Below, one piece after another: positions 12,370-24,844 of a stretch of DNA of 64,000 bases. Numbering within the stretch: position 1 is the stretch's first letter; the number at the start of each line of letters is the position of its first letter. The translations under genes were made by a program, and so were the position numbers. The notes under the pieces are model-generated. The model searched no databases and was not told where the DNA came from. It saw only the letters and a program-made list of their open reading frames with translations. Source of the stretch: Pohlia nutans (lineage: Eukaryota; Streptophyta; Bryopsida; Bryales; Mniaceae); assembly GCA_022496805.1 (NCBI GenBank), contig CM040094.1:7587501-7651500 (forward strand), written 5' to 3'.

Positions 12370-14253
12370 TCATCTATAACTACAAGAACTGTCGCGACCT
12401 GTACAATCTATTGCGCGACGCACTTTAATTTTTGTGTGTATGCCTTACATCAAATTCTCCCGTAGTGGTTGCCTGTGTTCAGGAGCAAAATACCTGTAAC
12501 ATCATCACCAAAACATTCATTCCCAAGTCACACAAAAGTATATATACAACAGCAAAGAATTTCAATTGTTGATGACGGATTTAACTATGCCTTCTGATTA
12601 CTTTGCCACCATGCTAATCTTCCGCCTGCACCAAATTACATGTGCACTTTTACATGCCACGTATTTATGCCGCAATCCAAGCTGCCAAAATAAAATTGCA
12701 TACCTGCCACAATTTCAAGAGATCCATCAGCTAATGACTTGACAGAATCAAGACGATGTAGGAAGAAGAGTGAACCTTACATCCATCTGAGCACACAATA
12801 TAATTCAAGCTAAAATTAAATATATGTAAATACGTGATCAGAGATATGGTACAGAACAAACATACTCATTTTGGTGAGAGACCTGTCCTCCAGAACAATG
12901 TAGGGCGTGGGATTTACAAATGGTTGCAAATTGACCATCTCCACAGGAAAAAAAAAAACAAAAAAGAAACAATCTTCTTTAATGTATAGATTCTCAAATT
13001 AGCGTCACTGAGAATGGCATGCCAATAGCTCAGAGGAACTCAAACATCACATTGACTTCTGCTGATCCATCCTCGACCTAAAGGTTAGAAAAATTGATCT
13101 AGCCTTGAATCACTCCAAATGAACTTCTGGATCCCTTAGAAATGCACGAAAAAACCAATTTTGCACTTCTGTTGAAAGTGCACTTGCAATGTGCACACCA
13201 ATTTGCACTTTGAAAATTAAAAAATCACAAAATTGCATTTCTCGCATGATATAAAATTATGATTATGAGTTGAGGTTGTAAATTTCATGTGGTTGGTGTT
13301 CGCCAATCCTCTTATCATACAACTTGATTTTAACAATATTTCCATTAATGTGAATATTGCACTTTGAATAGAAACTTTGTTAATTGAAGAAGAAGCTGAA
13401 AAAACCATTATCAAATCTGGAAAAAGGTACTCACAATTAATTATTTTTATTTTTATTTTTATTTTATTAACCTTTTTGCATGAGAACTTATAGCCCTTTA
13501 GAGGTCTCAAATTTCTCTAATAGTTCACATTACGACGGATATTTGTTCCGCAGACGGATCCCATGAGGGAATTTGGTGTCTGCAGTTCATTGTGGCGACA
13601 GACATAAAAGTTTGAGATTGTAGAAAACCGAAAGAATTGAAGAAAAGCCATCAATGATGAAGATAATGGCGACATCAGAGAAGGGTCTTGGAAGGAAGGG
13701 AGGTCTTGAGAAGGGGTCTTGGGATAGTGTTGAGCTGGTAACAAGGACGTATAACTAGGAGGCTCTGTCCACATCTTATTTATATTTGTTGTAAATTTTC
13801 AAACAATAAAATATATGTTCTATTAGGATAGTACATTGGTTGTAAGAAAAAAAATCTTAATTTTGTTAGCATTGTGTGAAAAGGTATACTTTCAATCATT
13901 CTTAAGTGGTCAGTGTGAAAGGGTACCTAATATGAAGTGAACTCTCAAAGATTGAAAACTATTGTTACTTCCATTGTTATTTACAAATTCTTATTCAATT
14001 TTAGATCTAGTCCCCTCTATTCTTGTATTTTGGATTTTGCAAAGATACATCACATTGGATGCTCTTTCCTAAACATCCAATCCATCAATAATGAATACAT
14101 TACCATAAAAGGTTATGGCGAAGCCAAGGGCTCGAGGAAGAGGTTTGGAAAAGGCTATTAGCTCTTGAAATAATTATGAATGATGTCTAATGACAATTTT
14201 AATAATGATAAATTAAAACTGTAAAAGTATGTTCATTTGGCAGCCAATGTGAC
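12370..14253. other. Intergenic, nothing recognised
   Basis: No gene, RNA or mobile element could be supported. Open frames near 13217-13774 (minus) lack domains and a conserved context. Confidence 0.5.
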
Positions 14254-14257
14254 TGAA

Positions 14258-15043
14258 CCTTTTAGTGCCCAGAGTGGTTTTGGAGAAACCACACTTTTTT
14301 GGGTGATGTTTTCTTAAAACTTTCGTTGTCAAAATTAGGGATACCATTAATAGTATTCAACCGTATGAATGTTAGCATAGCTTAATGAAACACGTGTTGG
14401 TTAAATCTTGGTACGATCGGACCATTAGATTGGAAGATTATAGTATGTCTTTGAACCGTATAATGCACACTCAAAAATGAGATTTTGGGGGGTGTGTGAC
14501 TTCAAAGTTAAATAGAATTTGGGTCAAACTTTCAAAAATGAAAGTGAAGATGTTTAGCAATGATCCATGCCAACACCTCTCCATTGCAATCTTTCATGTC
14601 AAGAACGGACTCATACATAATTATTGTGAATTTTATAAGTGAGAGTGACTTATCCATGTACGGTTTAGGACAAAATTTATACGTTCGCATAAGAAAGGAG
14701 TTGGTACATCGATCCAGATCAGACTACATACACTAATAGAACATGAACAAGAAAACATAATCCAAAAAAAATACAACAAAACACAAGAAATACCACATAG
14801 TACGTGTGTTGTGTTTGTAAGTATTTGATGCATTTTGAGGTATTTGCAATATTTTGGTGTTTTGTACATAGGTATTTGGAGTGCTAAGAAAGTCAGATTC
14901 CAAATTTTCTTTTTGCACCATCTGCAAAATCAAAAGTGACACATTTGAACTTCAGACACCTGACAGAGATGGTTTACACATTTTCCAGCATTTCATTTTT
15001 AGTGATCAAGTGACCACTTAGTGGTTAGCTGGGCACTAAAGGG
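14258..15043 (+). mobile_element. piggyBac-type miniature element, copy 1
   Basis: The element starts CCTTTTAGTGCC and ends GGGCACTAAAGGG. It is followed by TTAA at 15044-15047; the left flank reads tgaa, a one-base decay of TTAA. The interior matches the reversed interior of the copy at 36067-36869, for example around the 'gtacggtttagga' and 'cataattattgtga' stretches. TTAA duplication and CCC/GGG ends are the signature of piggyBac. There is no coding capacity. Confidence 0.75.
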
Positions 15044-15841
15044 TTAAGGCCGGCTTCCATAGATGGGTGGTCGATTCACAAAAACTGGAAGCTCCACTGA
15101 AATGGGTGAACAGAGCAGGATCCAGGAGTATATTTTTCATTTTTTCCGAAAAGGGTGGAGTATGGGTAGTTCTTGAGATCTCATTTCTTGTCTTGTAAGT
15201 ATCTTTCGTCCAACCAATCCTCACATGGAAGCCTGCCCTTTGTTAATAACATGACATGTAGATTTCTTCAATCATATATGTACAATAAGGTAGAAACACC
15301 CAATTCCATCCTTCCACCCATGCCTTCACCCATTCTTGCATTGTAGATTTGCTTTGAAACTATTCCACAAATCGCATTTAAATCATTCCCTTTTTTAGCT
15401 CTTAAATTACTTTTGAACCATTCCTTCTTTTAATTTTCATTGATAGAATTTGAATTTTATAGGGATTGGTTTCCTAGCAAGCCTATGAGACAATTTAAGT
15501 GGCCTGCCACTTTGAAAATTCATAGCCGTTACATGACTTATCCAAAAAAATCTATTTTTTTCCTTGTATAATCATCATTTTCATTGCTAATACTACCAAA
15601 AACTGCCCCCAATTATAAGGTGGGGGGCTCTAAAAGCAATAGGGTTCTAACTCCAAGAGAATCTAGGCACAATAATCATCCTAAAAACTAACTCTAGATA
15701 GACCATAGATAGCTTATCATTTTGGTCAACATCCAATAAGAGCTCTATGATTTGCCTAGATTTGTGTTCTAAAATAAATGCATGGTCTAGATTCTATTGG
15801 AATTAGAACCCTTCAGTTTTGGAGCCCTCTACCTTACTTAA

Positions 15842-16015
15842 CCCTTTCACGTCACTATACTTAACCCGATTCGACATTGATTTCAAAGATGCCTTATAAA
15901 ATGTTTGACAAATCACAAAAAACGGAGTTGATGTACAAAGCTAAGTTGTAAATGTCAATGTGAAGATCACGTCTATATGGTTGGATTTATCATAATTTTT
16001 ATTAATAAATTGTAC
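15842..16015 (-). mobile_element. Truncated piggyBac-type miniature element
   Basis: CCCTTTCACG follows TTAA at 15838-15841. The next 170 bp match the reversed right end of the element at 40151-40692, including 'ataaaatgttt', 'ggagttgatgta' and 'gtgaagatcac'. Homology fades near 16015 and no second TTAA end is visible, so this copy is broken. Confidence 0.6.
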
Positions 16016-16597
16016 TCAAATTTTCAAGCTTTTCTTTTGAAATCTAGTTGTTTCCACATTACACAGCATCCAATATTCCTTGTAAATCCCAGAATGTAAT
16101 ACTAGAGTGTGATAAAAATGAGTTAAGGGTGTACCTCGGCACAGGGATGCCCAAGAACCAGTATTGTGGTGAGGCTTCAAGGCATATTTGAAGTGAATTT
16201 AGGGGTTGTCAAAGTTCAAGACCTGTGCTCAGAGAATGGAAGAAATCTCTACAAAGGGACTGATACTTTGAGCACAACATGGAAATCAACCAGCATTTTA
16301 TTCCTCCAGCCAACTTACAGTCCCTACAACTGATGTAACTGATGAAGTGGAGTTGTTTTGTTTGCCGGAGAGCTCAGGCTTCCCCACGTTTCTCTGAAAG
16401 ACTGTAACTAATTTTAAGAAAACGGACGGAAATTGCATTTTGAGCTACTGGCCAACGCTAGGAATCCAATTTATCTAAAAGTGCTGTGAGCTGGCGGAGA
16501 TGGCATGGGGTCGAATGCCATGAATTGGCACACTTGCACAGCCATCCACAACCAAAGCCAAAGCACAAAAGTCGGAAAATTTGCTGTGTGCTCACCC

Positions 16598-19529
16598 TTA
16601 GTAACGACCAGCGTAGTTTCCGTTCTCCCTCTCTTCGTTCCACTTGTCAACCTGCAACACATTGTCGGTATACAAGATCAATGGAGCTTTACAACAATAA
16701 GGTGGTTACCCCATTCCCAACTGAATAAGAAATACGGATATGAGGCGTTGATATTATTTAGTATTATTATTTTTTAGAGGTAGGCAAGAAGAAATAGATT
16801 CCAACACAAGTTGAAACATAATTTTTGGATGAAGAATGAATTAGTTATAAATTTTCAAAGTTGAAGTATGACGCATCCCATTCACGTCATATAGGTACAC
16901 CTCTTTGTCTAAAGAAGATTTGTATTGCACACACTAAAGATGCTTAAACCAACAACAATGAATCCATAACCACACTTACATATACTAAAACCAACAAGAG
17001 GGAACCCATTACCAATTGTAACTCATGCTACAACCAACATCTTTACAGCATTGATTGCGGATAATGCCCCTAGCTGTTGGTGAAAGGAGCCAGTTGGTAA
17101 TGGGGTAACCACCTTCGTGCGTGTGATCCCATCGCAAAGTCACAGAACAGAATATGATACTCTCTCTGTCTGGAAATAATTGTCCTAGTTTTTGGCTTGT
17201 TTTAGCGTAACTCCAAAAGGACCAAGAAGCCCAAATTGGACCTTATGTTTTTTTTAGCAGTTTTGAGTGAGTTTTATGTGGAGTTTCTTTAGTTCAAATT
17301 TGTTTATTTTTTCACCAACATATGCACTGTTTCTTCACAGATTCTAGTGATATAAAATTCAGCCTCATCTGAATTATATTTTTCATAATATGATCAATTG
17401 AATTTGTCATTTTAAACCATGCATACTTGGTCCTTTTGGGGTTAACGCTTACAGTCATCTCAATACTCAAAAAAGTGGCTATCTTTAATAGTAGTATGTA
17501 GTTTTTGTGTCACTCTCATTGTCCACCCCGTTTTGAAGAGGACAGGACTCACATTCATAACATTATTCAGCCCTTGCTAGACCATGCCCTTTCTCTACAG
17601 TGTTGCTATAGTGTAAATTACTAATAAAATAATTCAACTCTCCAACTCACTCTCTTTGCTTGGCCTAGCAAAGAGAAACTTCTCTGCAATTCCTCCAATC
17701 CCTTGACAGATGTGGAGGTGCAACAGTGGGCTTCTAAAGAACGTTATGTTGAAGTATAAAATATAGGACAAATATTGCAAGAAAAAAAAAATGCCAAAAA
17801 CTAGGACAATTATTTCTGAACTGAGGGAGTATCAGGCTAACTTGAAATGCATAAAGCACTACTAACAGAAAACGAAACACCAAGCCACAAGATAGCTAGA
17901 ACAAGTGCTTACCCATTCTCCGGGACATAACGACCGGTAGTATCTCGCGTATTTTTGGCATTCCTTTGCTTCCTCGCCCTTCTCAGAAGCACACCTGCAA
18001 AGGAATTTTTCAATGAGTCAGCTGAAAATAGGCCACATTACATCTAATGCATTATGTAACCCTTTGACAAACCCAGACGATTGTCAGAATTTTTGTTCAA
18101 GACCAATGACTCACTTGTGGAACTCGTTGTAACGGGTGTAACAGTGTTTCGCTTGGTTTGTGGTTGGGAATCGGAAATCCATAGGGGCTGTCTTAATATC
18201 ATCCACCTGAAAAAAAAAAATCCACATTAACAGGTTATGCACAAAGTCCAACATAACGTTCAGTAGCCAGTGTGTTCTTTTCATCCATCCACAAGTTAGG
18301 GTCTTCATGCATGAAAGGGATGCACAAGGAGGATTGAATGCACACATGCGGGTCACCCAAGTTTCCATCTGTCAATAAAGATGGAAGCTACTACTGATGT
18401 ACTCCCTCCGTCCCAAAATTATTGTCATACAAATTTGTTTGGTATTTCTTTGAGCCAATTTCATTGATCGTATTGTAAGAAACATGATTAAAAAAGGTTC
18501 CGAATTATGTCACTAGAATGATTGAAGAACATTGCATGTGCTCATTGCAACCTAAATAAAATTAGCCACAAGGAAGTATTTTTTTGACCTACTTATAAAA
18601 AGCACTTTCAAACACGACTTTCAAACATGACAATAATTTTAGGACGGAGGGAGTACTACTGATGGGCCATGGATGATGATGAGAAATATGCTTGACATTC
18701 TCTTCGAGGCAAGGCAGAGGTAGCACTAGCTACAGAATGTTAAAAATACCAACACACATCCTTCGAATTCTCGCCAACAATCAGAGATAGATCTAGCACT
18801 TACAGTGATCTTTGGCTTCTCCTCTTCCTCTTCAGGAGCGTCTTCAGTTTCCTCCTGCAACTCCAAACTACAACCCTTCAGTTGCAACTCAAGAGAAATA
18901 CTCCGATGGCAAAAGAATTGTTCAAGACAGAAGCAACTCTGTCAAGAGGAGTTTACCCTAACAACCAGTGTCTGGTCTTCCTCTCCCCCTTCCTGCAAAG
19001 GAAAAAGGAAAATAATTACTTGTGTTAAGAACCATTCGACGAATATTCTCGTCACCTAGCGTGTTTGCGACATCTACATTAATCCAAAATTGAAATTCCT
19101 AAAGCTATCACAAAACAAAAGCCACTCAGAATGGATTAATTGCAACACATTCCCAGTAAAAATCACCACAACAAACGAATCTCGGGCTCTCGACGAATCT
19201 TTCACGACGAGCTGGCGTGAAAAGCCAAAAAAAAATTTAAAAAATTAAATCGATGCGAAGAAATTCATAAAAAAATTATATACCTCGACGGTGGTCTCTT
19301 CCTTCTCACCCTGCTCCGCGTCGACCTGCACTCCAACAACGTCACTTTCCGAAAAACCGAAAAGGTAGAACGAATCTACAGAATGAAAACCCTAATCGCC
19401 ATATCCCACAAAAAACATGCCACAAGAATTTGTGACGAAACCCTAAATCTATGGAAAGCGTACCTGCTCTTCCTGCACCTGCTCGGGCTCCTGGTAGACC
19501 TGCTCCATGGCGGCGATGTTGTTGCCCAT
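16598..19529 (-). CDS. COX6B: Cytochrome c oxidase subunit 6b (COX6B)
   Basis: Seven exons on the minus strand: 19464-19529, 19284-19325, 18957-18992, 18804-18854, 18115-18206, 17913-17994 and 16598-16651. All junctions are GT-AG and in phase, giving 140 residues. The first 65 are an acidic Glu/Gln-rich extension, then the core starts at VDDIKTAPMDFRFPTTNQ. The core has the COX6B cysteine pattern: C-x9-C (HCYTRYNEFHKC) and C-x10-C (ECQKYARYYRSLC). It ends in LCPGEW, VDKWNEERENG and a short tail. COX6B sits on the intermembrane-space side of complex IV and is imported by the Mia40 disulfide relay through these cysteine pairs. The acidic extension is usual for plant COX6b-1 but shorter here than I recall for Arabidopsis. 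No lesions are seen. The upstream methionine was chosen; residue 8 is an alternative. Confidence 0.93.
16699..17115. repeat. 25-bp terminal inverted repeat pair in the last COX6B intron
   Basis: aaggtggttaccccattccc at 16699 (arm 16699-16723) is the reverse complement of 17091-17115 with a single mismatch. The arms are about 370 bp apart. This fits a small inverted-repeat transposon, but I could not identify a target-site duplication and the superfamily is unknown. Confidence 0.6.
17160..17829. mobile_element. Stowaway-like element in the last COX6B intron
   Basis: CTCTCTCTGTCTGGAAATAA at the left pairs with a right end whose complement reads CTCCCTCAGTTCAGAAATAA; both continue as TTGTCCTAGTTTTTGGC. 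TA flanks both ends (17158-17159 and 17830-17831). These are Stowaway ends of the Tc1/mariner group. At 670 bp it is longer than most Stowaways, and no transposase is present. Confidence 0.85.
18402..18653. mobile_element. Stowaway miniature element in a COX6B intron
   Basis: The canonical Stowaway end CTCCCTCCGTCCCAAAATTA is at the left, with its complement at the right, flanked by TA (18400-18401 and 18654-18655). The 252-bp element has no coding capacity. The sequence 'ctactgatg' is present on both sides just outside the TA, more than the 2-bp duplication expected. Confidence 0.92.
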
Positions 19530-20349
19530 GGTTGCCCGACTTTGCGATAAACGGAGTTCGACGGATCAGAGATGCAACGGCGAGAGTTGCTGTGCGGGAG
19601 AAAACAAGGCCGGAGAGCTCACAAAGAGGCAACAGGATGCCCCTGCTTCGGTGCGCCACGTCGGCTCTGCCAACTCAGCATTGTTCCTGGCGTTTAAAAT
19701 ATGACGTGGACGAGCTCCGCCACGCTGGCAGTTCCGTTCGTTCTGTTTGCCTTTCCACGGAAGTTCTGCTCTGGCTTTCTGTTTGCCCACACCAATGCTG
19801 ATGCTTTCTTTGAGGGAATATTTTGAGGGAATATGTTGTCAATCAAGAAATATAAAATACTCAATTAAAATTTATTTTAACGTATGACATAAAGGAACGC
19901 AATATAAAAAAGGAGCATGGCTCTACTTGTGGCATTATAATGTAGTTGCACAGTGCTTCAACAGTAGTTGTAGCAAGAAAAAACACGTTTTTAAATATTT
20001 TTTTGTTTCTCGGTTTTACCTTTTTTTTCATTTTAAGAACGCAAATGCAACTGCGACAAGGGCTTGGTGTGAATGGGCCATTTTTGGCTTCCTATGGAAG
20101 TTCTATTTGCAATCACGAATTTTTAATGAGCAACTTCATGCCTAGAGGTGTCTCATGATTTTCTCCTTAAGAAATGGCCTAATATGGGTACCACTTTTAT
20201 GCGTCTCACACAATATGACTTATATGTAACTCATTTTATGTGTGCTAGAAATTTCATCTTTAACACCATGTATATAGTTGCAACCATGGTGTTTATAACA
20301 CCTTCTAAATTTTGTAAATTTTCGATGTTTTTTTCTTACCAGAAAGATA
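19530..20349. other. COX6B upstream region and intergenic DNA
   Basis: The first 270 bp upstream of the COX6B start are GC-richer and should hold its promoter and 5' untranslated region. Overlapping frames on both strands there (19451-19801) have no domains. The rest is AT-rich with nothing recognised. Confidence 0.5.
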
Positions 20350-20501
20350 CACTACAAGGAAACAATGTTCGAATTGACAAAAACATGTCCGAATCAACTC
20401 GTCTTTATGACAGATTTCTGTCACTTTGGACACATTTCTATCTATTCGGACAGTTTTTGTCAATTAGGACGTGTCAATTCCGACACTGTTTTCTTGTAGT
20501 G
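20350..20501. mobile_element. CACTA-type miniature element, ata duplication
   Basis: CACTACAAGGAAAC at the left matches GTTTTCTTGTAGTG at the right in inverted form. The trinucleotide ata flanks both ends (20347-20349 and 20502-20504). At 152 bp with CACTA ends and a 3-bp duplication it fits CACTA/EnSpm. Internally it carries diverged inverted copies of a 'tgtccgaat' motif. Confidence 0.9.
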
Positions 20502-21008
20502 ATATTTCTCGAAAATCACACTATTTTTGAAGGGGTACCCAAATCAGGCTATCACCCCTTTACTCATATCATCCAAAGCATGTCACAAATGATTCCTAAA
20601 ATTAAACGATTGCTCTTGTGGAAATATTTTGCTCAACTTCACATATAACTGTAGTGTGTGAAGTTTTGATTTTAAGAAGGTGTATTACAAGACACTAATG
20701 CTAACCACGTTTGGAAAGTTGGAAAGTAAATCAAGTGTACATAGAATTCTCTTGAAATAAATTAGTGAGTACAACTCTGTTGACATTTGATATCTTGGTC
20801 GAATACAATATATTGAAGTATTAACAACTTTGCTATGGAATACCGTATGTGAGAGTCAGATTCGGACAATACTATGTCGAAATCTAATTTCCACGTCATA
20901 TTATGAGAGGCCCACATCACCATAAACCAATCATAAGATGACATATGGCACTTTTGGACAAAATGTAATTCAGTAACGCCGAAACTGACCACGGCGTAGT
21001 ATTTGTTA

Positions 21009-21589
21009 GTGATGCCTACAGGAAAGTCTACATGCAGAGTTAAATAGCGGAGCTGGTGGTCTTACAGCAGTCACCATTGCCGGTATGTGAGAAACGGACC
21101 TAGAACACCGGTAGGGAGAATCGAACTCCCGACCCCCCCCCCCTAAAAAGCGTGTTTTACAAATCTCGCCATTTGTTTAGTTGTCTGACAGTGCATTCCG
21201 GTTGATCAACTCCGACAGACTCACCAAGCACACCAGCGACATAGCATCTTTGTTTCAACTTTATAATTTATACCAACGTGTAAACTCACAATGCTCCCAG
21301 CATTTCGAAGGATCAGGCAGTTGTGAATGTCTTGTGCAGCTACCGACGCATAGAGAGAGTAAGGAACTGCGACCATTCGCTTGCATGTGCCTTGCCTGTA
21401 GAAATTACAGACCTACAACCCACACTATTATTCCCTGCCACCCTGACCTGGCCCGAGCTTGAAATGAATGTATCATCACCCCAGTCACGTACCATTCAAT
21501 CTCACTAACAACAATCCAACTCGGGCAATAGCGAGGGTTCATGACACAGCCGGGGATTCAGTAACAGATCGTCCCACGCACACCCATTC
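21009..21589 (-). repeat. Module M2, copy 1, with tRNA-like B box
   Basis: Near 21110-21130 the minus strand reads gggagttcgattctccct, a perfect match in form to a tRNA T-arm and polymerase III B box. The downstream part (from 'cagcatttcgaagg' to 'gagggttcatgac') is strongly conserved in all M2 copies. The C run at 21123-21132 replaces the 'cccacccccgc' of other copies. Confidence 0.6.
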
Positions 21590-21822
21590 CACAGGAATTT
21601 TTTGAGACATTAGCCGGGGCTAACGCAATATGAGTTAGCCCTATGATTAGCCTCCCCTTACACATGCAGCGGAAATCCCGGATTTTCTTTGTACTTTGGA
21701 CTTTAGCCCCCAAAATGATCTCATTACCGGGGCTAACGGCTAAACCAAGGGGCTAACGGGGCTCACTTTAGCCCCTCCGGCAACATTAGCCCCCGGGGCT
21801 AATGTCTCGAAAACTTCATATG
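21590..21822. mobile_element. CACAAGAAG-family miniature element, copy A (ttc duplication)
   Basis: The ends are CACAGGAA and CTTCATATG around inverted stretches 'gagacattagcc' and 'ggctaatgtctc'. The trinucleotide ttc flanks both sides (21587-21589 and 21823-21825). The uninterrupted site is visible at about 34843-34856 in another copy of the host repeat. The interior is full of GGGGCTAA/TTAGCCCC words. It is non-coding, 233 bp. Confidence 0.85.
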
Positions 21823-22363
21823 TTCTCGATCAGGTCCCTCAAACAGATCGAATGTGTCCTACGTACAAGGAGCTCATATATATGGTTCCCCTGTGTTGAT
21901 TCCCCCGTGAGTGTCACGTACTTTTCCCTTGTGATTTCGAGTTTTTGACATGCGTACAAATCACCTGCTTAAGCTTTGTCACCTACTTGTAGAAGGAAAG
22001 CTTTAACATGTGTTGAGTTCTGAAGCTGAGAGGGGAAAGTGACACTCGCAAGGAAATCAACACAGTGAGGGGAATCATATGAAAGCCCTGTGTGACGCAT
22101 GCAGAGCGTCTCACAGGGGTTTGAACACCATTTTGCAGCAGTAGTGAATTAGATGCTGCTTTCAAGCAATGGATGGCAGCAGAGTGAATAAATGAGTAAT
22201 TATGTGTGTGGGTGGGAGATATATGAATCAATCAATTGAAGAAGAGTGATTGTGGCGAGTGAGTGTACGACTGTATGTATAATTTGCGTTGTCGGAAATC
22301 TATCTGGTATGATTATACATTTTGTGACTAATCTGACTGTAATTGGCTCTCTGTCTGTGCTCC

Positions 22364-22505
22364 CACTACAACAGAATGAGGCTTTTCTCAGTGACTTGGT
22401 GAGTGTAACTGGTCACGTAAGACAAAAAAAACCTTGTCTTATGTGACCAGTTACACTCACCAAGTGAGAAAGGACCACTGAAAAAGGACTCATTCTGTTG
22501 TAGTG
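22364..22505. mobile_element. Near-perfect hairpin CACTA miniature element (tcc duplication)
   Basis: CACTACAACAGAATGAG at the left and its exact complement at the right enclose a 142-bp palindrome with a loop near 22429-22434. The duplication tcc lies at 22361-22363 and 22506-22508. The empty site 'gtgctccagaaagagcaccc' is present at 35658, which proves the ends and the 3-bp duplication. Confidence 0.95.
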
Positions 22506-22548
22506 TCCAGAAAGAGCACCCAGCATCTCATGGACGTGTTGCTGATGA

Positions 22549-22712
22549 CACTAGTAGGAAATGCGACGCTTCTGACCGACGGAGAATCCGGCTTTTATTT
22601 GTCTGTTGTGTCCTCCCCAACTGACAAGCAACACTTTAATTTGTCTGTTGTGTCCTTTCCGACTGAAGAGCACCTCCAACGGCAGTCAGAAGCGTCGCTT
22701 CTCCTTCCAGTG
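22549..22712. mobile_element. CACTA-type miniature element (tga duplication)
   Basis: CACTAGTAGGAAATGCGACG at the left pairs with a right end whose complement reads CACTGGAAGGAGAAGCGACG; both continue CTTCTGAC. tga flanks both ends (22546-22548 and 22713-22715). The interior holds two copies of a roughly 40-bp unit with 'tttgtctgttgtgtcct'. The length is 164 bp. The ends resemble those at 12174. Confidence 0.88.
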
Positions 22713-23689
22713 TGATGACGGAGCAGAGGCAACAGCATCCAACAATGGGTCGCCACCCCTACCATTCAAACACCCAACTGGAGACATTCAGGAATGCAAA
22801 TGAGCCACGGACTGATCCTCTCCCTTAACTGAAACCGAAAGTTGAATGTGATTTGTAAGAAGGTATGTTTCATGCGCTCGTTCTATTATGGGGGAGCACC
22901 GTTGCTGTTATTATTATTAGTTCAGATTAATTTAGTTTCATAATTGAATCCTTTTGGCAAATGAAAGAGGATTTTGAGTCACGTTATTGTACCATAATTG
23001 CACTCTATATGAATCAGTTATGAGTATTCAAAGTGTTGAACATAGTTGCACCATAACTTTGCACTAGGCTTCGTGTCCGGATGGTGGGAAACTCTTAACA
23101 TGTTCTTCTTTTTTTAAGGTAAGAGTTGGGTAAACTTTGATTAGAGATGTAATTTTAAACAATGATCATCGTGGATATGAGGTTATGTGCCTAATCCATA
23201 GAAGATTATCAATGGAGTTCTCTCTTATGACAATCCACATGACATACTCTTGTTTTTCACATTATGTATACATTGTTGAGCTCTATCTATTGTGTGTACA
23301 TTTTTCATGCTCAAGTTGCTCAACTCTATCCAATAACATGCTCTTGTTTTACTCCTTATTTGTCTGTACTTTGTTCATCTCAAATATTGTTCAATAGAAA
23401 TTACAAGGTGTGAAGGTTTCAATTTAGAAAGGTGTATTACCTTCAACTCATTTTCAGTTCAAAAAAAATGGCAAAACTAGTCTGTATTGAGTTGAAGAAT
23501 AATCTAAAACAAGACCCTATGCCACCACGGGGTGTGAAACTTGTGACCTCTCCAATGCCAGAGGGGAGTTCCCCATGCTCTCCCAAGCTAAGAGCCCCAA
23601 CCATGGGGACTATTCATGAACAATGGATGTCAAAAAATTTAATTACAGAGAGAAAACTCCTCTTCTGTTTACGATGAACTCGACTATGT

Positions 23690-24195
23690 GAGAAGAGCAC
23701 CTACACCATCGGTAGGGAGAATTGAACTCCCAACCTCGGCAAAAGCGTCGTGAGTTAAACGACAAAAACTTGGCAAGAATTGGAGCGGAAGACGGCCATT
23801 TGCCCAAGGTAGACATCACTGCCACATTCTACACCATCCTTGCCAGCTGATCTATGGTCTGTAACTTCAGTATTTATATCAGTAAGGATTCTCCGTGCTC
23901 GCAGCATTTCGAAAGATGAGGCAGTTCTGAATGTCTTGTGCAACTACTGACACACAAAATAAGGAACTGCGAGCATTTCTTGCCTATACCTGAAGGAATA
24001 ACAGACCTACAGCAAACACTATTATTCCCTGCCACTCAGAGCTGGCCCGAGCTCGGAATGAATGTACCATCAGTTCGTCACCCAAGTCGCCATTTGATCT
24101 CACCAACAACAATCCAAATCAATCTAATAGCGAGGCTTAATGACTCCTAAGCCAGGATTCAGCCAAAGATCGACCGACACGTACACACCCCGGCC
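23690..24195 (-). repeat. Module M2, copy 2 (rearranged)
   Basis: It carries 'ggtagggagaattgaactccc' and the later conserved part ('cagcatttcgaaag', 'ggcccgagctcgg'). The 5' third present in other copies is missing or diverged. Confidence 0.55.
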
Positions 24196-24449
24196 CTTCT
24201 CGACCTGGTCCCTCAATTAAACGAATCGAAATTGTCCTACCACGTAAAGCATCATACTAGCTGCGTTCTGAGCCTCATTTTGCAGCTGCATTATTGAACT
24301 GGATATATGCTGCTTTGAAGCAAGGCATGGCATGGCAGCAAAGTGATTGAATGAGAGATATATCAAACAGAGTGATTGTTGCAATTGCGAGTGAGTGTAC
24401 ATATGTGGGTTGTTGGAATCTGCTCGGCGCTATCTGTAATGATACATTT

Positions 24450-24703
24450 CACAAGAAGTTTCCAAGACATTAGCCGGGGCTAACACAGTGTGCGTTAGCC
24501 CCCTATTTAGCCCCCCCTTACACACGCGGCAAAAAATCTGAGATTTCTTTCTACTTTGGACTTTAGCCCCCAAAATGGTCCCATCACCGGGGCTAATCTT
24601 TCGCGAGCTAGAAGGAAGGGCAAGTTCAGCCGGGGCTAAAGTCCCAAAGATTAGCCCCCCGCCAGTTTAGCCCCGGGGGCTAACAGCTCCAAAACTTCCT
24701 GTG
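24450..24703. mobile_element. CACAAGAAG-family miniature element, copy B (ttt duplication)
   Basis: It starts CACAAGAAGTTTCCAAGACA and ends CTTCCTGTG, with ttt on both sides (24447-24449 and 24704-24706). It is 254 bp and interrupts module M3. The same position is uninterrupted at 35618 and 39627. Confidence 0.88.
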
Positions 24704-24844
24704 TTTGTTACTGTTGTGACTCTCACTGGCGCTCTGTCTGTGATCCAGGAAGAGCAGCAAGCAACTCATGGACGTGCAGCATGACGACGGAGCAGAGCCG
24801 CAGAGGAAACAATATGTGACAATGGGTACGTTGCATGCCACCCC

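Noticed and set aside
21110..21135. A genuine tRNA gene
   Set aside because: Only the T-arm/B-box part matches; no acceptor stem or anticodon arm can be formed at tRNA spacing, and the unit is repeated with the block.
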